Positions 32,681 to 42,408 are shown, counted from the stretch's first letter. The stretch is DNA of 43,284 nucleotides from Nitrospirota bacterium (GCA_016207905.1 JACQZC010000036.1:1-43284), one strand, 5' to 3'. Numbers and translations: made by a program. Notes: generated by a model not told the origin, from the letters alone.

Positions 32681-34123
32681 CTATCCCTTCACAACTCCCA
32701 TTGGTCTTAATCTCGCAACCTTCCTTGAGATTCCTGCCTTATGGACGACATCTACTACATTGGATACATCCTTATATGCCTCGGACATCTCCTCTGCCAA
32801 GGTCTCTCTTCCTGAGGACCTAACGAAAATCCCTCTATCTTCAAGCTCTCTTCTTATAGACCTTCCCTTTGCCTGTCTGATTGCCTGATGCCTTGACATG
32901 ACCCTTCCTGCGCCATGGCATGTAGAGCCAAAGGTAAGGTGCATTGCTTTTTCTTCACCAGCAAGAACATACGAACACCGACCCATATCACCGGGTATAA
33001 TGACAGGCTGTCCTGTCTTTTTATAGACAGGAGGCAGTTCAGGATGCCCCGGGGGGAATGCCCTTGTTGCGCCCTTTCTATGGATAATGAGTTTCATCTT
33101 TTTTCCTTCTACAGTATGCTCCTCTATTTTTGCAATGTTATGTGCAACATCATAAACCAAAGACATGCCCAGTTCCAGTGGAGACATATTTAGGCTTGTT
33201 AGCAGTGCCTGTTTTGTCCAGTGCATGATGCACTGTCTGTTTGCCCATGCATAGTTAGCAGCCGCCCTCATAGAAGAGAGATACTCCTCAGCCTCAGGAG
33301 ATTCATATGGTGCGCATGCAAGCTCTTTATCAGGAAGCTCTATGCGATATTTTAAGACAGCCCTTTCCATTACCTCGAGAAAATCTGTGCAGACCTGATG
33401 CCCAAACCCTCTTGAGCCTGTATGAATCATGACTGTAAACTGGTCTTTGAATAAGCCAAATATACCTGCAGTCTCGTTATCGTATATCTCATCCACATAC
33501 TGTAGCTCTAAGAAATGATTACCCGAGCCCAGAGTGCCTTGTTGAGCCCTTCCCCGCTCGTATGCCTTCTGGCTTATAAGAGATGGCTCTGCGCCCTCTA
33601 TAAATCCACCTGATTCTGTTTTTTCTAAGTCAGAGGCATCTCCATAGCCCTGCTCCACAGCCCATTTGGCGCCATAAAGGAGAAGTCTTCTTTCCTCATC
33701 AGAACTCAGACGGATTCTGCCTTTTGAGCCGACCCCTGCTGGTATCTCGTTATAAAGGACATCAACGATGTCCTTTACCTTCGGTTCGATCTCCCACTTT
33801 CTCAAGTTGCTTCTTAGTAGCCTCACTCCACAGTTTATGTCATAGCCCACTCCTCCTGGAGAGATGATGCCTTCTTTGAGGTCAAATGCAGCAACCCCTC
33901 CAATGGCAAACCCATATCCTGTGTGTATATCAGGCATTGCCATAGATGCCATTACTATTCCTGGAAGGGTCGCTACATTTGCCACCTGTGCTATGGACTG
34001 TGCCTCCAAGTCTTTCTCTAAAACACTATCTACATAGATTATCCCTTTTACCCTCATGCCCTCTTTGTAAGCCAAAGGAACCTCTAATCTTATGTCATCG
34101 AGCCTTCTAAGACCCTCTACCAT
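32681..34123 (-). CDS. rtcB: RtcB RNA ligase (RNA repair/splicing)
   Basis: About 480 residues. RtcB joins 2',3'-cyclic phosphate (3'-phosphate) RNA ends to 5'-OH ends using GTP and manganese. PDIHTGYGFAIGG and SPGGVGYDINCGVR carry metal ligands including the conserved cysteine; GSGNHFLELQ and HTGSRGFGH follow; the guanylated histidine is in STCHGAGRVMSR. GGGAGG lies five bases before the ATG at 34123 (protein starting MVEGLRRLDD). A second ATG at 34138 overlaps the archease stop (ATGA) and would add five residues; in that numbering the conserved cysteine is C103 and the guanylated histidine H408. The upstream gene is its activator archease. Confidence 0.95.
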   Translation of the reverse strand: MVEGLRRLDDIRLEVPLAYKEGMRVKGIIYVDSVLEKDLEAQSIAQVANVATLPGIVMASMAMPDIHTGYGFAIGGVAAFDLKEGIISPGGVGYDINCGVRLLRSNLRKWEIEPKVKDIVDVLYNEIPAGVGSKGRIRLSSDEERRLLLYGAKWAVEQGYGDASDLEKTESGGFIEGAEPSLISQKAYERGRAQQGTLGSGNHFLELQYVDEIYDNETAGIFGLFKDQFTVMIHTGSRGFGHQVCTDFLEVMERAVLKYRIELPDKELACAPYESPEAEEYLSSMRAAANYAWANRQCIMHWTKQALLTSLNMSPLELGMSLVYDVAHNIAKIEEHTVEGKKMKLIIHRKGATRAFPPGHPELPPVYKKTGQPVIIPGDMGRCSYVLAGEEKAMHLTFGSTCHGAGRVMSRHQAIRQAKGRSIRRELEDRGIFVRSSGRETLAEEMSEAYKDVSNVVDVVHKAGISRKVARLRPMGVVKG

Positions 34124-34134
34124 TTGCACCTCCC

Positions 34135-34563
34135 TCATATATCGAATATGACATCTACCTGATAGAGACCGCCTTTATCTTCTAAAACAAGGTCATGATA
34201 TGTTGCGGCTTTTACGAGAAGCCTTTTTTCGTGTCTCAGAGGGTCAAAGTCCTCTCCTTCTACAACTGCATCTATCTTACTTTGGGTAAGCTCATTTATG
34301 ACAATTCTTTTTCCTATAAAATAATATGTATCGAAATAAAATATAAGCTCATTAAGCCATGCTACGAGAAGTCCTTCGTGACTATAACTTGCAACCGTAA
34401 CCTTTATGTGTTTTTTGACATCTACTTTATCTATATCGGTTATAAGGCTGTACATCCCCTCTGCGGCTGAGACGAAAACCTCTTTAAGGTCAGAGCCCTT
34501 TGCCCTGATTCCAACATCTCCTGAGATATCTAAGACCTCAAACCCCATAGGAAAGCCTAACAT
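34135..34563 (-). CDS. Archease, RtcB cofactor
   Basis: 142 residues. Archease speeds guanylation of RtcB and allows multiple turnover. The fold is recognisable from GDVGIRAKGSDLKEVFVSAAEGMYSLI, HEGLLVAWLNELIFYFD, GEDFDPLRHEKRLLVKAATYHDL and the C-terminal YQVDVIFDI with the metal-binding aspartate. The usual HTAD at the first active-site position reads ISGD here, keeping only the aspartate. An in-frame ATG at codon 6 (34548, MGFEV) is another possible start. It overlaps rtcB or ends just before it, depending on the rtcB start. Confidence 0.9.
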   Translation of the reverse strand: MLGFPMGFEVLDISGDVGIRAKGSDLKEVFVSAAEGMYSLITDIDKVDVKKHIKVTVASYSHEGLLVAWLNELIFYFDTYYFIGKRIVINELTQSKIDAVVEGEDFDPLRHEKRLLVKAATYHDLVLEDKGGLYQVDVIFDI

Positions 34564-34609
34564 GCATAAAGAGGTAGGTCAATAAGGAATAATATTTTTG
34601 TGGGCAGGC

Positions 34610-34963
34610 TTAAGAAACGCCTACGAGCTTAAGTATGTTTTCCAGCTCTGTGAGTTTGAATGGCTTTTTAAGGGTAAAAATTCCCCTTTCATTAAAGTCC
34701 CTAATCATCTCATCAGTTATAAAAGCCGAACAAACAACAACCTTCATATTAGTGGGCAATTCACGCACTTTTTTTATAAGGGATGTGCCATTTCCCCCAG
34801 GCATCCTCAGGTCGGTAAACAGGAGGTCAACGCCCTTATTGGCAATGATTTTCAAAGCCTCATCAATGCTTGACACTGTCTGAACCCCATAACCAAGCCT
34901 TTTCAGAGCCCTTTCTAAGAACCACCTTACGAGCTGTTCATCGTCTACAACTAAAACCTGCAT
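34610..34963 (-). CDS. Single-domain response regulator
   Basis: 117 residues from the ATG at 34963, chosen because AAGGGG lies six bases upstream and MQVLVVDDE is a natural receiver start; an ATG 15 codons earlier has no support. Acidic pocket DDE, phospho-acceptor aspartate in LLFTDLRMPG and lysine in LKKPFK are all present. With no output domain it probably works by phosphotransfer or protein contact. It follows the sigma-54 activator by 53 bases and may share the neighbouring heme-type kinase. Confidence 0.88.
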   Translation of the reverse strand: MQVLVVDDEQLVRWFLERALKRLGYGVQTVSSIDEALKIIANKGVDLLFTDLRMPGGNGTSLIKKVRELPTNMKVVVCSAFITDEMIRDFNERGIFTLKKPFKLTELENILKLVGVS

Positions 34964-35016
34964 ATAACCCCTTATAGCACCTTGTAGTAACTTTGTAAAT
35001 ATATGCAAAAATCGTG

Positions 35017-36408
35017 CTAAGTATCACCCTTTTCAGGAAGGAAACCAAATTTCTGCATCCTATATCTTAAGGTATCCCTTGTAAGGTTCAAGAGTCTTGC
35101 AGCTTTTGTCTGATTGCCCCTCGTTGAATCCAGTGCCTGTCTTATAAGTTCTTTTTCGACCTCTTCTATGTCTATGCCTCTCGGTGGAATACGGATATTA
35201 ATGGTTTTTGCGGTTTGTATTGCCTGTGTCTTATAGGTAAGCTCTACTGGCAGGTGGTCGGGAAGGATATAGTCTTCTGACTCTAATATCATTACCCTTT
35301 CTATGACATTTTTAAGCTCCCTGACATTCCCAGGCCATGAATACTCAAGAAAGCACTTCTCTGTCTCTTTCGAAAGGCCCTTGAAGTTTTTCTTAAATTC
35401 CCTATTAAGCTCATGGATAAAGTATTTAGCCAGAATCAATATATCTTCTTTTCTTTCCCTGAGAGGTGGCATAACGAGGGGGATAACCTTTAGCCTGTAG
35501 TAGAGGTCTTCTCTGAAGTTTCCCTTTCTAACATCCTCGGCAATGTCCTTGTTCGTTGCGGCTATAATCCTTATGTCAACCTCTATATCCTTTGTGCCTC
35601 CGATGTGCTTGAAGACCTTGCTTTCTATCACCTTAAGGAGTTTTGCCTGTGTATTTGGCTTCATATCGCCTATCTCGTCGAGATATATGGTTCCTCCATC
35701 TGCAAGCTCGAAGAGTCCCTGCTTCATTGTCTTTGCATCTGTGAATGCACCTTTTTCGTGTCCAAAAAGCTCTGACTCTATAAGGGTCTCTGGCAATGCA
35801 GTGCAGTTTATCTCCATAAATGGCTTGTCAGCCCTTTTACTCTGATAGTGGATGACTTTTGCGGTGAGGTCCTTCCCTGTACCAGATTCTCCCTGAAGAA
35901 GAATTGTCGTTGCATCAGATTTTGCTATCTTTGTTATCATCTCGAAAACCCTTTTTATTTCCTCGGACTTTCCGACTATGCTGTCAATGCCGTATCTTGC
36001 CGAAAGATGAGACCGAAACTGAAAGACCTCTTTTCTCAGGGAGACCGTCTCGAGGGCTTTCTGAACTAAAATCTTCAGTTTATCCATATTAAAGGGTTTC
36101 TCCAGAAAGTCGTATGCCCCCAGTTTTATCGTCTTAACAGCAGTCTGTATGTCCCCGAATGCAGTAATCATTACAACGAGGGCATCTCCTCTTATCTCCT
36201 TTATGCCTTCAAGGACAGTTATACCGGAGACATCTGGAAGGTGGATGTCGAGGAATGTAATATCAGGCATCTCTTCCCTGAAGGCTGCAAGCCCCTCGAG
36301 CCCTTTCTCGGCAGTGAATACAGTGTAGCCTTCTTTTGTGAAGTTTTGCTCTAAAGACCACCTTAAAAGTTTCTCGTCGTCAATAACGAGTATTTTTGCC
36401 TCAGACAT
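35017..36408 (-). CDS. Sigma-54-dependent response regulator (NtrC family)
   Basis: 463 residues from the ATG at 36408 (MSEAKILVIDDE); a longer frame from 36468 would add 20 residues that do not fit a receiver. Receiver domain with phospho-acceptor aspartate in ITFLDIHLPD; AAA+ domain with Walker A GESGTGKD, Walker B TIYLDEIGD and the sigma-54 contact loop as GAFTDA instead of GAFTGA; C-terminal Fis helix-turn-helix NQTKAARLLNLTRDTLRYRM. It activates sigma-54 promoters. The gene overlaps the end of the kinase gene by eight bases, so the kinase is its cognate partner. Confidence 0.95.
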   Translation of the reverse strand: MSEAKILVIDDEKLLRWSLEQNFTKEGYTVFTAEKGLEGLAAFREEMPDITFLDIHLPDVSGITVLEGIKEIRGDALVVMITAFGDIQTAVKTIKLGAYDFLEKPFNMDKLKILVQKALETVSLRKEVFQFRSHLSARYGIDSIVGKSEEIKRVFEMITKIAKSDATTILLQGESGTGKDLTAKVIHYQSKRADKPFMEINCTALPETLIESELFGHEKGAFTDAKTMKQGLFELADGGTIYLDEIGDMKPNTQAKLLKVIESKVFKHIGGTKDIEVDIRIIAATNKDIAEDVRKGNFREDLYYRLKVIPLVMPPLRERKEDILILAKYFIHELNREFKKNFKGLSKETEKCFLEYSWPGNVRELKNVIERVMILESEDYILPDHLPVELTYKTQAIQTAKTINIRIPPRGIDIEEVEKELIRQALDSTRGNQTKAARLLNLTRDTLRYRMQKFGFLPEKGDT

Positions 36409-37837
36409 CTTTAACACCCAGAGGGAGTATAACACGGAAATTAGAGCCACCCCCGACCCTGCTTTCAAGCTCTATTCTTCCACCATGTTTTTCGACGATA
36501 TTCTTGCTTATAGCCAGACCCAATCCTGTGCCCATATGCCTTGTAGTAAAAAATGGCTTAAAGACATTCTTTATATTTTCCTCTGTGATGCCATGCCCTG
36601 TGTCAGAGATAGATATCTCTGCCTCTTTAGTTTCCTCCCTAAGGTAAGTCGCAATAGTTATAGAGCCTTCTTCTAACATCGAATGTAGGGCATTGAGCAT
36701 GATATTTAAGAATACCTGTTGCATCTGTTCGGGGTCAATATAGACCTCTTTTATATCTTGCATTACGACAGTATTGATATCGACATTCTGTTTTTTTGCC
36801 TGTGCACCGAGGAGCCTCACTGCCCGCTCGATTACAGGCATGATATGGGTTTTTATGCGGTAGGGCTCAGGAGGCTTTGCGAAATTAAGGAGGTCCCTTA
36901 CTGCCTTATCCAGCCGCTCTATCTCGGTCAGCACCTCGTTTATTATAGTCTTTCGAGGGTCCTCCTCGGAGAAATCCTCTGCAAATACCTGAATAGCTCC
37001 GCTTATCCCTGCAAGTGGGTTTTTTATCTCATGGGCAATGGCAGATGCAAGCTCTCCTATGGTTGCCATTTTTTCCACCCTCTGCATCGACTCTATGTGG
37101 CATTTATCTGCATCCTGTCTTACACGGCTCATCTCGTCGAGCATAAAATTCAGGCTTCCGGCAAGTCTTCCTACCTCGTCTTTTCTCTCCTCAACAAATC
37201 GGGTGCTGATGTCTCCTCCTTCAATCCGTTTTATAGAGCTTATTATATTTTCGATAGGCCTCGTTACAAAAAATGCCGTGATTAACGAAAGGCAAACAGG
37301 AATAATAACGAGCACTCCTAAAAATGTAAGGATAATCGTTTCTAAGTTCCTGCTTTTACTTTTCTCAATGATAAATTCCACATCCAAAATGCCCATCATC
37401 TCCTTATCAATGCCATGACACCTCTTGCATGGCATTTCATTGAATATGGGCACCTTCATGCTGTATATAAGCCTGCCTGCTTGCTCATAAGAGTTTAGCT
37501 CCGGCTGGGAAATGCCTACTTTCTCGGCAGAAAGCTGAACATCTATCTCTGAGGGCTGAGTTGAGCATGCGATAGTGCCATCTGCCTTAAAAAGCCTGAC
37601 TGCATTTATCTCCGGAACACTAAATGTCCTGAAGAAACCCTTGAACTCCGTGCCTTTGCCCTCAAGCATCATGCTTATCAGAGCATTTTTCACAATCCTT
37701 GTTATAAGGGATACCTTTTCGGTGTTTTCCGCAGATATTCTTTCATTTTCGGAGTCGAGGGTCTTATATGCCAGCACGCATGCCATAGCTATCAGAATGG
37801 TAGTTACCGTTAGAATATATTTACTTTTAATGCTCAG
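36401..37837 (-). CDS. NtrB-like sensor kinase with a periplasmic CxxCH heme-type motif, probable CTG start
   Basis: From the first ATG (37786) the protein would lose most of its first membrane segment. The in-frame CTG at 37837 has AGGAG six bases upstream (37844-37848) and adds residues that complete a TM helix (YILTVTTILIAMACVLAY); an in-frame TAG lies just before it, so no ATG start exists upstream. The result is 478 residues: TM1, a periplasmic domain with CKRCHG (C137, C140, H141), TM2, HAMP, and kinase with H269 in IAHEIKNPLAG, N box NIMLNALH, DTGHGI and GTGLGL. The CxxCH suggests covalent heme c and redox or gas sensing. ccsA and resB, which attach heme c, lie just upstream. Confidence 0.85.
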   Translation of the reverse strand: MSIKSKYILTVTTILIAMACVLAYKTLDSENERISAENTEKVSLITRIVKNALISMMLEGKGTEFKGFFRTFSVPEINAVRLFKADGTIACSTQPSEIDVQLSAEKVGISQPELNSYEQAGRLIYSMKVPIFNEMPCKRCHGIDKEMMGILDVEFIIEKSKSRNLETIILTFLGVLVIIPVCLSLITAFFVTRPIENIISSIKRIEGGDISTRFVEERKDEVGRLAGSLNFMLDEMSRVRQDADKCHIESMQRVEKMATIGELASAIAHEIKNPLAGISGAIQVFAEDFSEEDPRKTIINEVLTEIERLDKAVRDLLNFAKPPEPYRIKTHIMPVIERAVRLLGAQAKKQNVDINTVVMQDIKEVYIDPEQMQQVFLNIMLNALHSMLEEGSITIATYLREETKEAEISISDTGHGITEENIKNVFKPFFTTRHMGTGLGLAISKNIVEKHGGRIELESRVGGGSNFRVILPLGVKDV

Positions 37838-37884
37838 ACTTTTCTCCTATCCCCTGCTTCAGTGGGCGCATGCCATTTCGCTTT

Positions 37885-39402
37885 TTATTCTATTGCTCCA
37901 TATGCATGAAGCCCGCTAAGAAGCATATTTACTCCAAGGTAAGTGAATATTACTATTGCAAACCCTAAGACTGCCACAACGGATATCTTATGTCCCCTCC
38001 AGCCCCTCAAAAGTCTTGCATGGAGGAAAAATGTATAAACGAGCCATGTTATAAGCGACCATGTCTCTTTTGGATCCCAGCTCCAGTAAACTCCCCATGC
38101 CTGGTCAGCCCATATAGCACCAAAGATGAGCCCACCTAAGGTAAATATAGGAAACCCAATGGTTATGCTTTTATATGTAATCTCATCTAAAGTCTCGGAT
38201 GAAATATTGAAGCCTGAGATTATTTTTTTTAAGACCTCTCCGTATCTCCAGACTGCATATAAGAGTGCAACTGCCATTGCATAGCTAACCACCGAAATGG
38301 CTGGAGAATGGCTGAGGAATGTTGCCTTGAGCACACTGCTTTCACCCTTAGAGATAGCCGAACCCATTACCTTGAATTTAAGGAAATCCAGTCCCATTGC
38401 CGAAAGTATGGCTATGAAGAGCCCTGAGGTCAATGTCCAGAAAAGGTAATATCCCTTATCGAGGATTAAATACTTAATGAGAACAAGGCACACAAAAAAC
38501 ATCAAGCCAACAACTCCCATTGCAGTGCCTTTGAATGCACCTGCCTCTATCTGAGTGCCAAGCTGTTTCATCATAGCGGCTTCCTCAGCCTTTATGAGCT
38601 GAAACTTAACGAGCTGGATAAATATGAATATAGCTGATATGCTGACTAATGACAGTCCAATGGTGGTTAATATACTCTTAAATATACTGCCACTGTCTTT
38701 CTTTAGAAATATCCTTCTTGTAATATCTATATTCAATTTTATGTCCACTGCCAAGACAAAACCGAAACTAATTATCCAGAGAAGCACTGTCTCGGGGCTT
38801 TGTGTAGTTATGCCAAAGAGAAGGGCAAAAATGACAAGTATAGCCCAGAAAGCAGTCTTTTTCTCCTGCCTTTCTGTGTTGACCGAAAGAAACATAAGAG
38901 CTGTTACGAATGAAAGGGCAAAGCAGGCATAAGATATAAAGCTCATGAGCACATGAACTAAAAGCCAGTTAGACTTAAGAGCTGGCACGAGAGGGCTTAT
39001 CTCCTTTGACATTCCTGATAGGTTGATAAATGCTAAGGCAAGCCCTGCAACAGGCGTTACGAATGCTCCAAATGAGCGGTTTTTGTATTTAAACTCCACT
39101 ATAAGATACCCAAGAATCAGGCACCATACAAAAAATATGAGGGACTCATAAAGATTGGTAAGAGGTGCGGACCTCAGAATGTCCTCGAACAAGCCCTCTT
39201 TCTGCCCAAGCCTTGCATTAAGGTCATAGAACTCTGCCCAGCGTGAAATCAGGGCTATGCTCTGGGAGATGAAGCCTGCTATGGTGACTGAAGTGGCGGC
39301 ACGGCCTACATTCTGGTTTTTGAAGGCTATATAAGTTATATAGGTCATCATTGCAACGATATAAGCCACAGTTGAAAATCCAAAGAAAAACGAGCTATCC
39401 AT
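37885..39402 (-). CDS. Cytochrome c biogenesis protein CcsA/ResC, long form
   Basis: 505 residues. Integral membrane heme-handling protein of cytochrome c maturation system II. The tryptophan-rich heme motif is at 431-449 ([18 protein letters not shown]), with H150 (NWLLVHV) and H461 (FFLHARLL) as candidate heme ligands. Typical CcsA/CcsB proteins are about 270-350 residues; here the segment from about 175 to 385 adds roughly 200 residues with four or five extra hydrophobic stretches. The start overlaps the resB stop by one base. Together with ResB it moves heme outward and attaches it to CxxCH motifs. Confidence 0.92.
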   Translation of the reverse strand: MDSSFFFGFSTVAYIVAMMTYITYIAFKNQNVGRAATSVTIAGFISQSIALISRWAEFYDLNARLGQKEGLFEDILRSAPLTNLYESLIFFVWCLILGYLIVEFKYKNRSFGAFVTPVAGLALAFINLSGMSKEISPLVPALKSNWLLVHVLMSFISYACFALSFVTALMFLSVNTERQEKKTAFWAILVIFALLFGITTQSPETVLLWIISFGFVLAVDIKLNIDITRRIFLKKDSGSIFKSILTTIGLSLVSISAIFIFIQLVKFQLIKAEEAAMMKQLGTQIEAGAFKGTAMGVVGLMFFVCLVLIKYLILDKGYYLFWTLTSGLFIAILSAMGLDFLKFKVMGSAISKGESSVLKATFLSHSPAISVVSYAMAVALLYAVWRYGEVLKKIISGFNISSETLDEITYKSITIGFPIFTLGGLIFGAIWADQAWGVYWSWDPKETWSLITWLVYTFFLHARLLRGWRGHKISVVAVLGFAIVIFTYLGVNMLLSGLHAYGAIE

Positions 39403-40952
39403 TATTTACCCCCTTCCCGCAAAACAGACTCTATTTTATCAATCCTTCTTTCGAGTGATGGACGATTTTTATTGACAGATGCGGCAATATCAGCCTTTGT
39501 ATTGCCTTTTTCCTGAGTGAGCCTTAGCCAGAGCTTTCTATGACTCATAAAGAAAGCTACATAAAGGCCTATGCTCATTATAATACAGCCTAAGTAAACC
39601 ATCCAGACACCAGGGTCTTGCCTGACCTGTAGCCCTGTATACTGAGCACCCCAGATGTCAATAAGCTCGATTGCATGACCTCCTTTAATGAGCCATGTAT
39701 CTGGACGCCTTTTAAAGGACCACTGCATATATGTATCTTTGCCATCTTTGATTTTTAAAAGAGCCGCTGGGTTTTGCATCATCTCCGCATATGTAAATGC
39801 CCTTCCAGTTGCATCCATACTGAGGGCAGGGCTAAAGTCCATAACCTCTACCTCTATGTTAGTGTTAGGAATGGAAAACTTATCTGCTTGATGTAGACTA
39901 AGGGTCTCTGATAAGCCTGCGGCTGATGTAACCTTGAACTTAAATTGCATATTAAGTAGGTTATCCATTGCACCATAACTTGACTGATAGAAACTGACAC
40001 CTTTGTATTTAAGCGGGTCATTTACGGTTATCCATTTCTTTACTACTTCCTTCCCTCCATCGATGATGGTGAGAAGGCTTTTAAACTCCTTGGGCATATC
40101 CGAGTTGCCATAAAACTCCACATCGAAGTCCTCACATCTTACGGCAAAATCGAGGGGCATTATGCCAACCCTCTTCATCCTCGTCCTTAGATGTTCCTCT
40201 GAAACTCTTAGTTTTTGTGAAGCCTGGGATATGCTTCCATTGGATGCCTCCATTGCGGTAAGTATGGTGTTTCTCTCCTTTATCTCTATTTCACTAAGAG
40301 AAGTCCTTACATAGGCAACCGCACTGTCAGTGCCCTCAGGAAGGTTCAGTCCGCCCTTAAAGCCAAAGTATACTCCGATAACTGCACCAATAAATATCAG
40401 GAGTACGCTTAAGTGGGTTATATAGACTCCAAGCCTGCTGAACTTACCTTTCTCTGTATAAATCTGATAGCCATGAGCCTCTTTTGACTCTGAGAAATTA
40501 AATCCGGCTGACTTAAAAGCCTTCACTACCTTATCCTTAGCCTTTTCAAGATTACCCTTGATTGTAAGAGCCCGTCTTATTTGTGCGCTTTTGAAATGTT
40601 CCTCCTCAAGCGGTCTCTGAGGCTCTCTAACAGTCTTCCAGATTCTTGGAAACCTATCGAGAGAACATATGAGGATATTTGCCGAGAAAAGCCCAAGCAG
40701 TGCTACAAACCACCATGAGTGATACATGTCCATAAAGCCGAGAGTCTCAAAAACCCTATAAAGGGTCGGTGCAAGGAATTTGCCAAAGAGCTTCTCTATG
40801 ACCAGTATGTTTTTCTCAAAAGGTGCCTGCTGCTCGATAATTGTTCCAACAATGGATGTCAGTGCAATGAGAGCAAACAGGACAACTGCCAGTTTAACGG
40901 ATGCAAGAAAATCCCATATGCGGTCTAAAACCGTTTTTGACTTTTTTTCCAC
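39402..40952 (-). CDS. resB: Cytochrome c biogenesis protein ResB with an internal Fis-like helix-turn-helix segment
   Basis: 516 residues from a GTG start with GGAGG four bases upstream. TM segments near 17-39, 78-95 and 173-198 precede a large periplasmic loop, with the last TM at about 460-480. Family motifs include [27 protein letters not shown]-like [14 protein letters not shown] (269-282), [17 protein letters not shown] and [16 protein letters not shown]. Residues 209-267 look inserted relative to other ResB proteins: this segment holds [18 protein letters not shown] followed by RTRMKRVG, a pattern like the Fis-type DNA-binding helices of NtrC regulators. Works with CcsA. Confidence 0.92.
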   Translation of the reverse strand: MEKKSKTVLDRIWDFLASVKLAVVLFALIALTSIVGTIIEQQAPFEKNILVIEKLFGKFLAPTLYRVFETLGFMDMYHSWWFVALLGLFSANILICSLDRFPRIWKTVREPQRPLEEEHFKSAQIRRALTIKGNLEKAKDKVVKAFKSAGFNFSESKEAHGYQIYTEKGKFSRLGVYITHLSVLLIFIGAVIGVYFGFKGGLNLPEGTDSAVAYVRTSLSEIEIKERNTILTAMEASNGSISQASQKLRVSEEHLRTRMKRVGIMPLDFAVRCEDFDVEFYGNSDMPKEFKSLLTIIDGGKEVVKKWITVNDPLKYKGVSFYQSSYGAMDNLLNMQFKFKVTSAAGLSETLSLHQADKFSIPNTNIEVEVMDFSPALSMDATGRAFTYAEMMQNPAALLKIKDGKDTYMQWSFKRRPDTWLIKGGHAIELIDIWGAQYTGLQVRQDPGVWMVYLGCIIMSIGLYVAFFMSHRKLWLRLTQEKGNTKADIAASVNKNRPSLERRIDKIESVLREGGK

Positions 40953-41050
40953 TTTTCCTCCAATGAACTTATTATTATAATACTTTTCATAGCATAATAT
41001 ACAAGCCTGCGCATTGTTAGAATATTTACCACTGTCCCGCCAAAATGATA

Positions 41051-41089
41051 ATGTCCTATTGAGAGGCTATAATTTTCCTTATAGGACAT
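41051..41089. repeat. 9-bp perfect inverted repeat with 21-base loop
   Basis: ATGTCCTAT at 41051-41059 and ATAGGACAT at 41081-41089. The loop contains a TATAAT. It could be an operator, an RNA hairpin or the remains of a mobile element end. It lies about 100 bases upstream of resB. Confidence 0.55.
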
Positions 41090-41214
41090 TTCTAAATTGA
41101 CTTGAAAATGCAGCAAAAATCTCTGAATAAGTTCAGATACATGTGAGACTGAAATGTTGTATAAAAAGTTATTTTATTTTTTATTTTCCCACCCACCCGC
41201 CCAATTTTTAAGGT

Positions 41215-41339
41215 ATGGGGGCTTTGCCCCCATGCCCCCGGAAAAGAATCTTCTTTACAGAATAGGGGATAAGGGGACTTTGTCCCCTTATAAAAAATAA
41301 TTCCCCTCCCTTGATGGGAGGGGATAAAGGGGAGGGTGG
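41215..41339. repeat. Cluster of three strong hairpins, the last a GC-rich interspersed repeat
   Basis: ATGGGGGC-TTT-GCCCCCAT (41215-41233), TAAGGGGAC-TTT-GTCCCCTTA (41270-41290) and CCCCTCCC-TTGAT-GGGAGGGG (41303-41323) followed by a GGGGAGGGTGG tail to 41339. The first two share the plan of a G-rich arm, a TTT loop and a perfect complement. The third belongs to the family at 17699, 32474, 32528 and 42371. No U-run follows the first; the second is followed by TAAAAAATAATT. Confidence 0.8.
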
Positions 41340-42370
41340 AATTGTCAGTGAGAAAAACAATTAACTTGTCTCATATGTGTTGAACCCATACAAGGTCTTG
41401 ATAGGAAGGAGGTGGCGAATTAATATAATGCAACTGTCCCGATGCTTCGGGATTCCTACTTCAATGAAGGGAAGGGACAACATACCCTCAGGATTAAGGT
41501 CATTCTGGCTTGTTCAGTATCTTTATTTTTATTTAGAGAGTGCTTCCTCATATCTGCCGAGTGTAGAGAGCGTAGTTCCTTTGTTATCCCATATATCTGC
41601 ATTATTCGGGGTTAGCTGTAAAGTGATCAGAAATTGTTCTATCGCCTTATCATATAAACCTTTAGCAACATAAGCAAAACCAAGATTGTTATGCCCTATT
41701 GCTTTGTAAGGGCTTTTCCTTACCACATCTTCCCATAAACTTATTGAGCTTTTCCACACAGTATTTCGTGCATATGTAACAGATGAAAGTGCAAGGGAAA
41801 TAAGAATTAAAAATGCTCCTATGACTTTCTGCGTCTTCTTATTCTTAAGCCTTCCTATAAATAGAAATGCCCCTGTCACTATGGCAGTAAACACTCCTAT
41901 TGACGGCAGATAAACCCTGTATTCGTTTATCACCATTGGTATCGGTATGATAGATGACTCAACAGAAAGGGTTATGAAGAACCAGAGGATTCCAAAGGAG
42001 ATAAACCTTAATATTGGAGAAAACTTAGACCTTATAAGAAAATAAAAAGCAGAGCCAAAAACAAAGATTAGAAAAAGAAAAGACAAAAATACCTGTGGAT
42101 TTAAAAATGAATTGAATACAGGGTAGTCATAATCTATATTCTGGTTTACAGGCAAAAACAAAAGCCTTAAGTATGTTACGACCACTCTGAATTGGGTTAA
42201 AAGATATGTTTTCTTTGCGGTATCCTCATAACCACCTACTATAGTAGTTATATCTCCTATTATCTCTCCAACAGGCTTATCAATGCCTATAAGAGTAAGA
42301 GGGATTATAAGCATTGTAAGAAGGCTAAGATAGCTGAAAGAATGCTGGCAAGGTAGAGTAGTAGAGGTAT

Positions 42371-42408
42371 CACCCTCCCCCTAACCCCCTCCCCTCGAGG
42401 GAGGGGGA
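42371..42408. repeat. GC-rich palindromic repeat inside the decayed paralogue
   Basis: CACCCTCCCCCTAACCCCCT followed by CCCCTCGAGGGAGGGGG. It lies at the position matching the repeat at 17699-17735 in the intact gene, and on the coding strand reads PLPRGEGVRGRV. Confidence 0.75.

Larger units (their letters stand above)
40953..41528. other. 576-bp intergenic region with palindromes and no gene
   Basis: Between resB and the decayed TMTC-like copy. Near resB, on the minus strand, a TATAAT (complement of 40974-40979) and TTGTAT (complement of 40999-41004) are 19 bases apart, a weak promoter candidate. The rest holds one long inverted repeat (41051-41089), two TTT-loop hairpins, a GC-rich repeat and, near 41434-41451, a TCCCGA-TGC-TTCGGGA palindrome. 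Short open frames here overlap the repeats and show no coding features. Confidence 0.6.

Noticed and set aside
36401-36468. Long start for the sigma-54 regulator at 36468
   Set aside because: The extra 20 residues do not fit a receiver domain and would overlap the kinase gene by 68 bases; the ATG at 36408 gives a normal receiver start.
40925-41116. 63-codon minus-strand frame upstream of resB
   Set aside because: It overlaps the resB start in another frame and shows no domain or ribosome-binding site.
41377-41673. 98-codon plus-strand frame
   Set aside because: It crosses a palindrome and the end of the decayed TMTC-like copy on the other strand.
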